Positions 47,913-60,441 are shown, numbered from the stretch's first letter. The stretch: 64,000 bases of DNA from Filosporella fistucella (GCA_030077755.1 JAQJZZ010000018.1:2046001-2110000), one strand, 5' to 3'. The notes: generated by a model from the letters alone, not told the origin. Numbers and translations: made by a program.

Positions 47913-49346
47913 ATGACGGAACCAAAGCTCAAGCGATCTAAGCCTCGAGCTCGACAATGGGACGGAACTACGAATCAGAGAACTACTCGAACCTCGTTAT
48001 GGAGAACTATGAATTGGATTCTTCTGGTGGCAGCTCCGGTATATATGGCGATAGCGTCTCTTCTCATAAGCAATGGCAGTTATTCCTAACCACACGGCAC
48101 GTCTGCCAGTTTTCCGATGTGCTTTGGTGGCCAACTCTCTCTAGAATCATGGCTTCCTATCGTTGGATTCGAATTTGCAACGCTCAGCTTCGTTATTGTT
48201 CCACGTATACAGACTGTCCTTATATCGAAAGTTCTCACCTACAGGCTTACTCATAAGGGAATCGGATTAGCCAAGCTACTGAATTTTCAAGCCAACGCTC
48301 CACTTGGAACACAGTTTTGGATAGGATTGAAATCAACTTTGTTTATACGAATCTTCCTTCTTGGTATATTGATTTCAGCAAGCATTACGTATAAATTTTC
48401 GTTTGTTCCAGTTCCAAGCTTCGATATTATCAATCTTCCCGGATCACCAGCTCAAACGAAGATCGGTAGCCAGGTAGAGGAAGGGACCATGTACTTATGT
48501 ACACCAACATACTATTCCAGGAACACCATTACTCCCAACGCCTCGAACTGGAAACCACCCAAGCTGTCCACCAACCCTTTCGCAACGGCATCCGCTTCAC
48601 AAATCCAACCGATAGTTCACTCCTCGATATCTCCTCCCAAACGGCACCCTATACGTACTGACAGGCACCTTTCCCCGCCACGTTCCACAACCCCACTATA
48701 TCTCCATGCTCAGCGCCGCAATCTTAATCTGCATAGGCTACACCTCCTGGCGCCTCTCCACCACCCCACCCCCCAGCACCATCCTCCAAGATCCGATCGA
48801 TATAACCTGCCTCCCTTCTTCATTCTCGTATCAAAACTGGTATTCCGACCCTTGATCACAGTTCACATACGGGCTTCTACAAGGACTTAGCGGGAACACT
48901 ACTTCCCTTTTGTTAGAAAAAGCAGCTATGAACATCATTCTCTCCACCTTAAACCATACCTCTTCCATCACCCATCTCGCAGAGACATACACCGTTCTCC
49001 CAAACAACACCCCTTCCCCCCCCCCCACAGCCTATCAAGCACCCTCTATCTCTATCTCCTCTTCTCCTTAATTCTCTCTGGCACATTCTCTTCTTCCGCA
49101 ATGGGCATGACATTCCTAGGTCTCCTTCTACAAGCTCTAATCGTGGTATTCTGGCTCTTTACACTTGTACTGCTCTTCTTACCTACGTTACTATTGGTTA
49201 CGGAATGGCCGGCAGAGTGGTTGGGATTGTGTTATGGGCTTAGTCCTGCGAAGGTACAGAAGGCGGTTGAGGGGAAGAGCGCGGGGTTGAATGGTGTAAG
49301 GGTGGAGGAAAGGGTTTGGCTGTGTAGTGAGGGGGAGAGGGGATAG
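47913..49346 (+). pseudogene. Decayed multi-pass membrane protein gene
   Basis: Protein-like sequence runs from ATG 47913 to a stop at 49346, but only by changing frame. The first part (TM MNWILLVAAPVYMAIASLL) meets TAA at 48087 and continues in the same frame (LPIVGFEFATLSFVIVPRIQ, then FIRIFLLGILISASITYKFS). Near 48505 it shifts (NILFQEHHYSQRLELET; NGIRFTNPTD) and near 48650 again (YISMLSAAILICIGYTSW). A stop at 48856 interrupts YGLLQGLSGNTTSLLLEKAA. A last shift near an 11-C run (49016-49026) leads into GMTFLGLLLQALIVVFWLF and a short tail. The order TM, extracellular domain, TM fits a fungal-specific family of unknown function. Sequencing error could explain the C-run but not all lesions. 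Confidence 0.6.
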
Positions 49347-52316
49347 AGGGGTTTCCTTATTTGATGCTTGGGGAGAGTAGGGGGAGGGTTAGGTGAGGGG
49401 CATGAGACATGTTTAGAGAGGGGGGTTTTGGAGGGATGGGAAAGAGAGGAGGGATATGAGGTATGGGATTCTTTGGTTTTTCTCGAGGAAACGGGTTTCG
49501 GGTTGGTGTTTGGAGTTTGGGTGTTTGGAATGAGAAAGCTATGAATTTCAATTATGATAATGGCATTTATTACCCCGTATTTAGATACTGTGAGAGTAAA
49601 ACCCCTAACAGCGAGATCGTTTCCTCTCCTGGATTTATATACAACCTGCACATTGCGGTTGATCCAAGATCTACGTAGCTGGAGGCATTTACTGATTTCC
49701 AGGGAAGTTGTGGTAGTAGCACTTGATGATAGTCATTGCAGAGAGTATGTGCCTATAAGAAATATAGAACAACTTTTGATTGAGATTTGAAAGTGGTGCA
49801 GAAGATGATGGGGGATGAATTATAGGTATTTGACTTGTTTTCAGTGCAATTTGAAGTGTACTTGTACTAGGTACTTATATTGAAGGTTTCGAAAAACACG
49901 GGAATGGGATTGAAACGGTGGAGATATATCCGTAGTTTAGGATCGAGAATAATCTGTGAGTTGAGATATAAAAGGAATGTAGAACATATTGTGAGAGATT
50001 TGACTTGTTTTACACGGGATTTTGAAGTATACTTATATTGAAGGGTTCGAAACCACGTGAAGCGATAGAAGCGGTAGATGATGGATATTTGTAGTTTGGA
50101 CAGCTGGGCATATTCAGCTGGACTAGCGTCATTGGATTAGAGGTAGAGAGTAGCTGGATATGGGTTACATTAAAGCAAAACGTGCAACGATAAAGGTACA
50201 TGTTTCCATCGTTATAGATCGAGAGATATATTGACCATCCTCCAGGTTCCACAACTTGATGGAATAGATTCTCTCTAATGATTAAAAAACCCACTTTCAA
50301 TCCATTCAAAAACACAGGCAGGTAGGCTGTTAGAGCCGAAAACAACCCCCTCTCATATTCTTTGGAGATGAAAGAGAAGGAAATTGCGACGATTTAGAGA
50401 GACGTGTTACCCATCCAGCATCAGATTCCACAACTTCGAAGGACTTCTCTCACCTGCAAATATAAATCCCAATTCCAAACACACCTGCAAATCAAGCAAG
50501 TCGGCCGCATTACAAAACCCAATCTCTCTCATAAATTCTTTGAAGGTTGAGAGTGATAACATTCGCCACCTCAAGATCATTTGACCCGTGCGTTGTAACC
50601 CAAAGGCTTGTTTCGTCTTACACAGCACCCACATTCATCCCGAACTCCCGATCCCTATCGTATACTATTCCGCTGCCACGTTTTCTTTCATAGAGTGAAA
50701 CAAAATGGCATCGGGTGCTTGCTTGCAGGTTTGACAGCATGTTGGACACTTGTGCTGTGATTCTTGGAAGTCCCGAGAACGAGGTGTTGGGTTGGGAGGG
50801 GAGGTGTACTGCATGCGTGTATGAAGGTTGGTAGGTGTGATATAAAGCGATAGTGATAGGGGAGAAGACAAGGAAATGTTTCCACTGGCTGAAGAAGAGT
50901 GATATTTGGATATATTTAGAGATGGAGAGTCACTGACTCATGGTGTGCTGGAATGATATTTCTAGTTGGGAGGATAGAACTTTCTTCCTGACATGTGAGT
51001 ATATCAATCAAGTCAAAGATAAACAAATTAAATCCAACCAAGTTTAATATCAAATGCAAAAGTATAATGGTCCTTTTATGTTGAATTTGTGGCTGATATA
51101 GTCGTGGGGGCTTGCTAGAAAAACGAGGACAGAGCGGAAACAAGCGGGCAGACTCAAATCTAGAATGGTCGGCAAAAGGCTGACTGGAAGAGACGAAAAG
51201 ATACGGAGGTACCTCTCATACTTTACACCCGGTACACCGCCCGACCAGGATACTTTCCTCTTACCCTGCATCGGGGACTCGGCATGCTGTTTTTGCCATC
51301 AAGGGCTTGGCAGAATATTGAATTGGTGGTCTTTTCATCCAATGATACGTCATGTGCATGGTGAGCCCCAGCACATATTTGCTGAGAAGGAAGTTTGGGT
51401 GAGATTGTGAGATTGAGGAAGAAGCATAAAACGATAGAAGAGATAAAGGATAAAAATTATATGAATATTGAGTAGCTATGAAGGGGGAAAAAGGGGTAAC
51501 ATATATATTTCGTCAAATCACTTTTGGGCCACCTCCTACATTATATTATTATTACTCCTCTATCTTTATCTACATTGCAGAATCATACTTTCAATTGCCA
51601 TCTCATGCACAGTCAACTTTTACCCCCAAATCTGCCGCTACTGGTGACATAGCTCGCATATCTGCCATCACCAGACGAGAATCCACACCCGGTCTCGCAC
51701 TCCACGTCTTCCTCCCCAATTATATCCATTTATTTATCTTGGTCTCAATCTGCCAGTTTCTGGGCGTTCTTGGGTATTTCTTGGCTACTATCTCATTGTT
51801 CTCGCCTTGGCTCGGGCAGAATTGTCGACTTTAAGAACTAGTCTAGCCCCAGAATCGGGCCCAGGTTTGCTAAAAAAACTCTATTAATTGAGCGGCCGAA
51901 GAATATTCGTCACAACTAATAATTCGACTCTCCCCGCCATACTCCACCATCTATAAACATCTCGACCACCTACACCTAAAAAAAATATCTATTATTCCTC
52001 CAGGGGACCTTACGATCTTTACATTGGCGTGGCAGACTGTTATCCGTGCCGAATTCTTCCCTCTATCTACAGGTTCGGAGCGGCGACTGGGCGCGACCAG
52101 ATTCTGAATGCTCCGACGACACCACGCAATTTTATTGAGGGAATCGACCGACTGGGGTATTCGAAAGGACACACAATTGGGTTGAAAACATTGAATATAA
52201 CATCTCCTCGATCGCTACCAATTCATATCCTGCCCGCAGATCCGTCGACGCGACGTCCTCGACGAGATCGCAAATCTCAATCACAAGCTTCGCCAAGCTA
52301 GACAAGATTCTCCAAG
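49347..52316. other. Gene-poor interval of 3 kb upstream of NHA1
   Basis: No gene is supported. It has a G-rich start (49330-49470), a diverged direct repeat pair (49828-50100) and AT-rich sequence near 51400-52000. The last part would hold the NHA1 promoter and leader. Confidence 0.4.
49828..50100. repeat. Diverged direct repeat pair, spacing 170 bp
   Basis: Copies at 49828-49942 and 49998-50100 share atttgacttgtttt, ttgaagt, acttatattgaagg, ttcgaaa and gtagttt in the same order; the first has an extra short insertion (gtactaggt). Confidence 0.65.
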
Positions 52317-55300
52317 ATGGCTTGGGATCACCTCTCCATCAATCGACCGCATCTGGTCTACATTATTCTTGGCGGATTCACTTCGCTGTTCATGTTGTGT
52401 TCGTCCTTCATCAAGGAACGTCTCTACATCGGTGAAGCTACCGTCGCCACCATCTGCGGAATCATCTTTGGCCCGCACGCCGCAAATCTGATCGACCCTG
52501 GAACATGGGGAAATACCGATCAGATTACCCTGGAATTCTCTCGGATTGTCCTCGTCGTACAATGTTTCGCCGTCGGTGTCGAATTGCCAAAATACTATAT
52601 GGAGAAGCATTGGAGGAGTGTGGTATTCTTACTCATACCCGTTATGACGTTTGGATGGTTGATTACAAGTCTGTTTATCTGGTGGATGGTGCTGCCACTC
52701 ACATGGCTTGAGAGTCTGACAGTTGCGGCTTGTGTCACTGCTACCGATCCTGTGCTTGCCAGTTCCGTCGTTGGAAAAGGCAAATTCGCCAAGCGGGTAC
52801 CAAAGCATTTGAGAGATATCCTCTCTGCTGAGTCCGGGTGTAACGATGGCATGGCTTTCCCATTCATTTATCTGGCCTTGTACCTCATCGATTATAAACC
52901 ACATGCCAATGAGGTTGCCTTCCATTGGATTGTCCTTACCATTCTGTATGAATGTGTCTTTGGCGCTTTCTATGGATTTATGGTGGGTTATATTGGTAGG
53001 CATGGAATCAAGTATGCTGAGAAAAAAGACTTGGTTGACCGAGAAAGTTTTCTCGTATTCTATTTCGTCTTAGCTCTTTTCTGTGCTGGATCTGGCAGTA
53101 TCCTTGGAGTAGATGATCTTCTTGTTGGCTTCGCCGCAGGTGTAGGTTTCTCTAACGATGGTTGGTTTACCCAGAAGACGGAAGAATCTCACGTCTCCAA
53201 CGTTATCGATTTACTCCTCAATTTGGCATATTTCGTATACCTAGGAACAATCATACCATGGGAGCAATATAACAATGTTGCTATTGGTCTCACGCCTTGG
53301 AGGTTGGTTGTCATTGCAATCTTCGTCATCTTCTTCCGTCGCATTCCTATCATGATGGCTCTGAAGCCTCTCATACCGGATATCAAAACTTGGCGAGAAG
53401 CACTCTTTGCAGGGCATTTCGGTCCAATTGGTGTCGGCGCTATCTTTGTTGCCATACTTGCCAGAGCTGAGTTGGAGACAGATTCGACTACCCCTCTAGC
53501 TGAATACCCTGATCCAGCTGCAGAAAATTACATGCTTGTTGCACTGATCTGGCCAATTACAACATTCCTAGTTATCGCATCGATCATTGTTCATGGATCG
53601 TCTATTGCAGTTTTCACCCTCGGCAAACATATCAATACACTTCACCTGACCATGTCATACACTACCGATGTGGATGGTCCAGGATGGTTGAACAGACTTC
53701 CACGTATCTCCTCTACGTCTAGATCTCAGGCTAAATCTGTAGCATCTTTGGATGAGACCGATGGCGAAGAGATGAGGATGGACAATCTGCCCCCTGGGGT
53801 TTTACCCCCTGTCGGTATGCCTAAGGAATTCCTTCGCCGACAAAGAGAAGAGGACAATCCAAGTCAGCCTGGTAGTCGGACATCTTCACTCATTCCACGT
53901 CGTCGAAAGAAGAGATGGGATGATGGACGTGGTCCAGGAGGACCGATCAGTCAATCTGCCATTTATCCTCAGAGGCGAAGCCAGAGCGAGCAAACATCAG
54001 AAACACTTACACCAGGACAGAACTCGCCTGAGCATGAAAAGGAGATTAACGAGAAGGATGAGATGGATCTCGGTGAAGTGCAGCATGATCCAGAGATGGA
54101 GGAAATCATGCATCGCGGTTCTCGCGAAGAGAGACGAGATCGGCACAAATCAGATGCTGAGCGTCATCCGCGGGATGTGGAGATCTATGACGAAGGAGGT
54201 GATATTATCATCGAGAACGAGGATGGTGAAGTTATTGCTACCAAGACCAACTCAAGTACCCGAGAAGAGGCAAAGAAGCTTGGGAAAGAGGTTGTGGAGG
54301 ATGTTGAACACCCATCTCATGGTTACAAGAGTCTGAAGAAGAAACTTGGTGTGTGGAGACACAGAGACGAGCCGGCTACCGATGGGTCTGGGAAAGATCC
54401 AAAGAGTGAACACAGGAGAGGACCAGCCTTGGCTTATCAATTTGGCAATACTGTAAGTTTCATGTGTCTGATCCCAATGTTCTCGGCTAATCAAATTTAG
54501 ATTATTGTTGAAGATGAAGATGGAGAGGTTGTCAAGACCTACGAGTTGCCCTCTTCTAAGTCTAAGGAGGGTGGTGAAAATCCTGTTCGTCAAGGTCTCG
54601 CTCGAATGGGTACTTGGACTGGTGTTGGGCCAAAGAAGGGCGAGTCCAGTAAAGCTGCCGAAACAAAAGAGACTAGACCATCACCACCGAAAGCTCGGAA
54701 ACCTTCACAACAAGGGATACTTTCGATGGGTGCCTGGGGTTTCAACAAAAACGCAAATGAAGAAGGTACAGGAAAGAGCAAACTCACCGAGGCAGAACAG
54801 GCCGAAGATGATGACCGTCGAATTCGCTTTACTATTGGTGGAGCAGGCCGTCGTTTGACCAAGGAAGATTTTCTCAAGGAAATTCAATCTCTCGACCCAA
54901 AAGCTCGCTGTGAAATCATCAAAGAATCCGATGCTCCAGCCGAAATGAAAGACCTCGCACGCAAAGATGCCAGTACCGATAGCCCAGGCAGCAGTCGCAT
55001 CTTCACCGCTAAAGCCACACAAATGGCTTCAAATAAAGGAACGGCCAAAGCGGTCGGAGCAGCAATGGCAAAGCGCAGAGGTGCGGCTGTTGATGAAGAG
55101 GAAATGCATGAGAGTGGCAGCACATCTAGTCTCGAAGAACGACCTCGTCCTCCTTCCAAACCTGAGCGCAGAGGCAGTAACACTGATCATCCGTCCAACG
55201 ATATGCCTGAGTCTGCAGCGGAAAGAAAGAGAAGAGAGCAGGCATTGAAGGGAGTTGATGATGTTACGCCTGCGCAGAGAGGTAGAACAAGGGAGAAGAC

Positions 55301-55478
55301 CTCTGAGCATGAGCCTGTCGAGGAGAGCGCAGCAGAGAAGAGAAGGAGAGAGGCGGCTTTGGGGGTTAGTGCCGATGCAGAAGATAGCGAAGACGATGAT
55401 ACGCCGAGGGTTCCGCCTCCTGCTGCTAGATCGAGAGGAATCAGATTCGCGCAGAGTCCTGTGAGAGGGAAGAAGTGA
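52317..55478 (+). CDS. NHA1: Plasma-membrane Na+(K+)/H+ antiporter
   Basis: Two exons (52317-54452, 54501-55478) encode 1037 residues; the 48-bp intron (GTAAGT...TTTAG) lies in the tail. The N-terminal 440 residues hold about 12 membrane segments of the CPA1 fungal Nha1/Sod2 type: ERLYIGEATVATICGIIFGP, CVTATDPVLASSVVGKGKF with the transport Asp, LSAESGCNDGMAFPF, VDDLLVGFAAGVGFSNDGW and FGPIGVGAIFVA. The rest is a long charged hydrophilic cytosolic tail with several Arg/Lys-Arg/Glu blocks, as in yeast Nha1 (985 residues). Exports Na+, Li+ and K+ in exchange for protons at low outside pH. Start is the first ATG of the membrane domain. The tail end (GIRFAQSPVRGKK) is basic. Confidence 0.94.
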
Positions 55479-56205
55479 AGCTCCTGTCTAGCATCTCTTA
55501 ATGCTTGGCTGTGTTGAAGAAATTGCGCGGGCGTGTGAACGGGCGTTTAGGCAAGGAATAGTTAATTGGCAGATTGCAGCGAGCTTGATTGAAATAGGTA
55601 TACGTACATACGTAGGTGTGCATACAGATGGAGATTGTGTGGTGTAGCTAGATGTGCAGGTGGAATAGGTAGTAGAGATGTAATTCAGTGTGTTATACCC
55701 ATCCATTTCCCTCCCTATATATGATTGCAGTCCTAGAGATAGATACCTCTATCTCGCCTATTCTAAGCAAGTCCTCTCGTCACCGACCATTCTATTATAC
55801 GGTTTGAATATTGTATCTTTTTTTTCTCGCCAAAGTGGATCTATTACTCAAATTTTTTTCTAGCTGATGGGTTCAATGGGTCAAAGAGGTAGGCGATGGT
55901 TCACACCGTACCGTATACTGTATCCCTCTTCCTCGAAAAGGAAAGTAAGAATTCTCTACAAGTTACAACCAACTCCATTACCTCATACCTCCCTGTAGGT
56001 AATTTACCCATAGATTCTCCTTCCTCCCTTCCCCCCCCCCACAGCCTCCTCCTCCTCCTCGAGCCCCAAAAAACCCGAGCTCACTTCCCTTTCCCTGTAA
56101 AAAAAAAAATCCAATGAACTGAGGGTGAAAAAGGTAAGGAAGCCAAATTTTAAAAATAGAAAAATAAATAAAAAGGGAAAAGGGGAAGGAGGGGAAAAAA
56201 GAAGA
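55479..56205. other. Intergenic 3' of NHA1
   Basis: No gene is seen. It contains homopolymer-rich stretches (C10 and A9-type runs near 56030-56110). Confidence 0.4.
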
Positions 56206-56308
56206 GGTCCATCTGAGATTCGAACTCGGGTCTGCGGAAGGTGGTTAAACCTCACTAGAAGCGATGTTTTTCAAAATCCGCCGTGATAACCAACTACACT
56301 AATGAACC
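56206..56308 (-). tRNA. tRNA-Gln (anticodon TTG) with a 31-nt intron
   Basis: Read on the minus strand, the 103-nt gene has a 7-bp acceptor stem (GGTTCAT/ATGGACC, one G-T pair), a D arm (AGTGTAGTTGGTTATCAC), an anticodon stem GCGGA/TCCGC and a T arm with loop TTCGAAT. The loop after GCGGA reads TT-TTG-A, giving anticodon TTG (56274-56272), and is followed by extra sequence before TCCGC. Removing 31 nt after position 37 leaves a standard 72-nt tRNA. One T-stem pair is mismatched (C-A). It resembles fungal tRNA-Gln(UUG) closely. Confidence 0.9.
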
Positions 56309-56590
56309 TTTTTGGGTTTTCACTTTGAAGGGGGAGGAGGTATTTGGGTAGATATAGGTATAGGGGGCTTAATAGGATTTTGGTGGGGAAAATGTTCCTC
56401 ATTTTGGGGTGGGTTGTTTACGAGGGAGTTTGTTGTGGGGTTTACTGGGTATGTAATCGAACTTTGAATTGCTTAGTGTTATATTATCCCTTTTTATCCT
56501 GGATTAAGAAATTATTGCACTGAGATGAGGTGATATTAAACTCTATAATCTAGGATATTCTGATACGGATTTATTCGAAGGTGCGAATTT

Positions 56591-57502
56591 TCACGTCGTA
56601 GGAATACTAGCATCTAAAGTAGTACCTACTCTCCGTGCTCTATACCCTCCATCTCCAACCCTATCATCCCTCTCGCCATTCTCCTCTAACTCTACCATCC
56701 CATTCTCAACATGATCCCTTTCCCTGTTTCTCCATCTCACCCAAACCATCACCCAAACCATCACACAAACAGCACCTAAAAGCACACCAGCCGTACAAAC
56801 ACCCAAAACCACCTTTCCCATTCCCCTCCCTCTCTTACTATCAATCCTCTCCTCACTCCAAGTATAAGCCCCCGATTTCACAACAATATATATCCCCAAC
56901 CCAACATACAACCACGGAATCACATATCCAGCGTATTTCTGCGCTATAGAGAGTATATGTCTCTGTTTCATAAGTAGCGCTGCGATAAGACACCAGATTC
57001 CGAGAAGGATGTAGTAGACTATGATGTAGATAGCTATTTCAGCGCCGTGGACTTGGGAGAAGAGGGGGATGTAGGTGCTTATGTTATCGCCGCCGTTAAG
57101 GAGGGTTATGAGCGAGACTTTTGCTATCGCTTTCCAGGTTTGTAGGCCTTTGAATCTTCCTTCCTCCAGCTCCTCTCCTCCATGCCTATATTCCGCCGTC
57201 CCCGCCTTTCCGAATTTCTCAAATGCTAATCCTAGGATCCCCCATACACCTAATAACATAGGCAATAATCCTAGGAAACCGATAGGTTCACTGGGTAATA
57301 CGACGGCGATACCGTAGCCTATCATCGAGATTATGAGGATGATGGTGAAACCTATGTATTGACCGAGTGTGATTTTGAGGGGGGTGAGAGGGGAACTTGA
57401 GAGAGAGGATTCGGCGAAGAAGGTTATGAGGATGAAGAGGTCGTCGATGTTGGTTAGGATGAAGGTGGTGCATGCTGTGCTGATTGCGGCGCCGAATTGC
57501 AT
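56591..57502 (-). CDS. Cadmium resistance transporter, CadD family
   Basis: One intronless exon, 303 residues. Membrane segments begin with MQFGAAISTACTTFILTNIDDLFIL, in which the TNIDD acidic motif is typical of the CadD family, and continue with YIGFTIILIISMIGYGIAVV, FLGLLPMLLGVWGILGLAF and LITLLNGGDNISTYIPLF (a second matching NGGDNI motif). The C-terminal part has two more helices and a hydrophilic tail with Arg/Glu/Asp. Bacterial relatives export cadmium; the fungal substrate is not proven. The tRNA-Gln gene lies about 280 bp from its 3' end. Confidence 0.85.
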   Translation of the reverse strand: MQFGAAISTACTTFILTNIDDLFILITFFAESSLSSSPLTPLKITLGQYIGFTIILIISMIGYGIAVVLPSEPIGFLGLLPMLLGVWGILGLAFEKFGKAGTAEYRHGGEELEEGRFKGLQTWKAIAKVSLITLLNGGDNISTYIPLFSQVHGAEIAIYIIVYYILLGIWCLIAALLMKQRHILSIAQKYAGYVIPWLYVGLGIYIVVKSGAYTWSEERIDSKRGRGMGKVVLGVCTAGVLLGAVCVMVWVMVWVRWRNRERDHVENGMVELEENGERDDRVGDGGYRARRVGTTLDASIPTT

Positions 57503-58872
57503 GATTGTGCGAGAGGGTGTGTTGTGAGGTCGTAGGTGGGACGATGGAGGAGGTGAATTGCCTTAAGAAAGGTGGATTTGTTGTCGTAGTTGTTGGTTGA
57601 ATGGCTCTTCGTGGGAAAAGGAAAGAAAGTGTACGGTTTAGGGTGAAGGGTGAGGAGTATTATATGCATTAAGCTATTCTGGCCGGAGATATCATCGAAT
57701 GAAATGTAGAATACAGATTTTTACCTATTATAGAGTTAGCTTGCGCCTCACTTCAATTTTTTATAATTTAGTTTTGAATGAGAGATGTCTATCCCGAGTC
57801 TCACATACCTTCTTCCTATCTACCTTAGAAATCAAACTATCAAAAACACAAGTCAAGAATCCAAAACCCTTCCACTGGAAAGAAAACAATCTTTCAAAAA
57901 TATTCGAGCGAAAATGAAATTATCTCTCTCCTTCAAAGAAGCGAACTACAATACCTATATACCTGCTTCCCCTCTCCATCTAGATCCACTCTCTTTCGCC
58001 ATCTACGCATATCAAGGAATCAAATGATACCTATGACCCGATAACCGTAAAAACAGAGAGAAAGGTGAGCTAAAAGCGTTAGGCGGACGGAAAAGCGGCA
58101 GATCGCCAAGAAACTAAGGGGATAGGTACTTCTTGTAAGGCTTAGCTGTAGTATAGAGTAGTAAGGTATATAAATACTCACCGAAATGGAAGAGGGAGAG
58201 GACCGTGGTATAAGTGCATGGATCTGAGTGGTAATTGTTTGGTAAGGGGAGGATTGAGAAACGTGGTAGGAGAAAAGTATAGAGGTATTGTCAATGTTTG
58301 GGGTGAAGATCGGTGTTGAACCCCTAAAGTACAGTAAGCGAATCTCGAGTAATCTTAGGCTTTACAGTATGGGACTCGATATTATCGAAATAGCATTAAT
58401 GTATGTCGATATAGTAGTCAAAAATTCTTACTTGTAGTTCTTCTCCTAATTATCGAAAGGTCTCTAGAGAACTTGTTGCAAGCTGTATAATCTCGAGATT
58501 GGAATATCCTAGCTATAGATGATTGAAAAATATTATAACTACTTCACCCCACTTACCCCGCTATCTAGGTTTGGGAAACGCTCAATGACTCGAAATTCCG
58601 ATCTGGAACTTATTTACTTAGATGCTAGGTAGTGTATGAAAGAGTTCTTAGGAACATTCTATGTATTATATACCATAATTACCCCATTTTTAGCTTTCCT
58701 CTCTCGTATTCGGGGGCGTATGTAAAAAAGAGACCAACGATCACGTGCCAAAATCGCAAAATCGGCAAAATCATCTCTAGGAAACTTTCTCCTCTCAGCA
58801 GCGCTTAAGATTTAAGGGAGGCTATAAAGTCCTTTGCATTCAACCCACCACTATGCAGTCGACTCTTTTCAA
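57503..58872. other. Intergenic between the CadD-like and methyltransferase genes
   Basis: 1.4 kb, AT-rich in places; open frames (57699-57917, 57785-58027) overlap and have no motif. Confidence 0.4.
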
Positions 58873-59654
58873 ATGAAAACCGCAACCTCAGACACAGTCG
58901 TGTCTGCAAATGGCTCAGTCACTCGAGCTATGTCCGAAGAATGGGAGACACCGCTGTTTGCGTTCCATGATTTGGACTATATACCATCTGGCTTCTCGGG
59001 TGTACACGCACCGTATATTGAGACTGGCCCAGGAAGTCAGTTAGACATCCTCCTTACGTCCCTCCCATGATTCCGTCGTCTCCTCGTCGAATCGCGGTTG
59101 AACTCGCGATACCGACTGCCTGCGGAAACTATCTTGACTAATACCCACTCACAATAGCCATGCGTGCAGCAGTGGCTCTCATGCGTCTCGACACAGCTCA
59201 AGCTGCCCTACCTTCAGTCCTACAGCAAGTCGTCTGTGACCTTGGATGCGGTGACGGTGAATTTCTCATCGGACTTCTAGGATATCTTAGCGCTCTTCTT
59301 CCAGCTACTGCTCTCTTCACTACCTCTGGTTTCGGAATCGATTACAATGCTGCGCTAATCGAGACAGCGACAAGTAACGCCTTGACCGCAGGCGAGATTG
59401 CTCAATGGCTTGTCTATGATTTCAATCTTGATGAGAAGGATTTGTTTATGCAGATTGAGAAACAACATGTCACGCACGTGTTTGTTTATCTAGTGCCGAA
59501 ACAGTTGGCGCTGGGGACAGTTCGGAAACTGTTGACTAGATTATGTGAGAGTGGAGTGGTGATTTGTTGTCACAAGTTTCAGCCGGACTATTTGAAAGCT
59601 ACGAGGGTAGATTTATTGATGGACTTGGTGGTGTACGAGCGGGAAAGGGGTTGA
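58873..59654 (+). CDS. Seven-beta-strand SAM-dependent methyltransferase, FAM173-like
   Basis: Two exons (58873-59035, 59158-59654) encode 219 residues; the 122-bp intron (GTCAGT ... CAATAG, branch TTGACTAAT) keeps phase. The N-terminal part carries PSGFSGVHAPYIET. Motif I of the SAM site is CDLGCGDGEFLIGLL, followed by an acidic post-I position (GIDYNAALIETAT) and a motif IV-like block (THVFVYLVPKQLALGTVRKL). The order resembles the FAM173/ATP-synthase c-subunit lysine methyltransferases. Substrate unknown; a protein lysine is plausible (inference). The ATG at 58873 is the first in frame. A second, differently framed open stretch overlaps its 3' end. Confidence 0.7.
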
Positions 59655-59898
59655 AAGATCATTTCTAGCATGGGTGGAAGATTTTGGGTCAGATCTTCCC
59701 CGACCTGTGTTACGTTTCGTCAAGAATTTGCAAGAAGGAGGACATGGATTGATCATCGTCAACGAAACTTCTACATGCATTTCAAGGCGATGCTCATTAT
59801 TGTCAACTGCGAATCAGTCTCTCTGCGGCTGGGTTGCTCTACACTTGCCCTATCCCGAATTTTGGACCAACGAAGAATGGAATTCTCAACCTCATTAG
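59618..59898 (+). pseudogene. Orphan C-terminal-like coding fragment
   Basis: In a frame different from the methyltransferase, residues such as VEDFGSDLPRPVLRFVKNLQ and LCGWVALHLPYPEFWTNEEW look like real protein, ending at a stop at 59898. There is no ATG-led gene for it and no acceptor that joins it in phase to the methyltransferase. It may be the last exon or remnant of a lost gene. I do not recognise the family. Confidence 0.35.
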
Positions 59899-60441
59899 CC
59901 CTTCATTAATTCTTACCAGATGAAATCTCATCTCATCTCATAGTTCCAAGATTTCACATTTGATCATGTCCCAAGTGGTGGATCAGATCATGGTCATGTG
60001 TCCAAAATATGATGTTGGTGTGATTATGGCATGGAGTTTAAAGGTGGCTGAAACTACTTCCCGTGCTTGAAACTGCTAGCCAATCCATTTCAAGTCGTTT
60101 TCCTCATTTCAAAATTCTTTGACATCATCTTCGCTCCCATCGTGCTGATGTTGTTGCTACCTGAAGACCTAGTGGTTCATTCGCAAGAGACTAGGAGCCC
60201 GCACTGCATATATGATGTGACGCTATTCGTGTTGCCAGGTCGCACTTTCAAATCTCATGAGCATTCAGGAGGGGATTGAGTTAGCTTATATATGTTCTTT
60301 AGTCAGTAGCGGGTCTTTCTATATCTGAAGTGGCCAGCCCAGGCGTTGGCTTATCACTTTCCCTTTCCCCGTCCCGCTATATGTTCATGCTGCTTCACTG
60401 TCACACATTACTCTTAATTTTCAGAAATCAAGATCGAGAAC
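59899..60441. other. Promoter region of the LGFP-repeat gene
   Basis: About 540 bp with no gene supported; the sequence just before ATG 60442 is TC-rich, as in fungal promoters. Confidence 0.35.

Noticed and set aside
49016..49026. The 11-C run as sole cause of the broken membrane-protein gene
   Set aside because: Other stops and shifts upstream (48087, about 48505, about 48650, 48856) are not near homopolymers.
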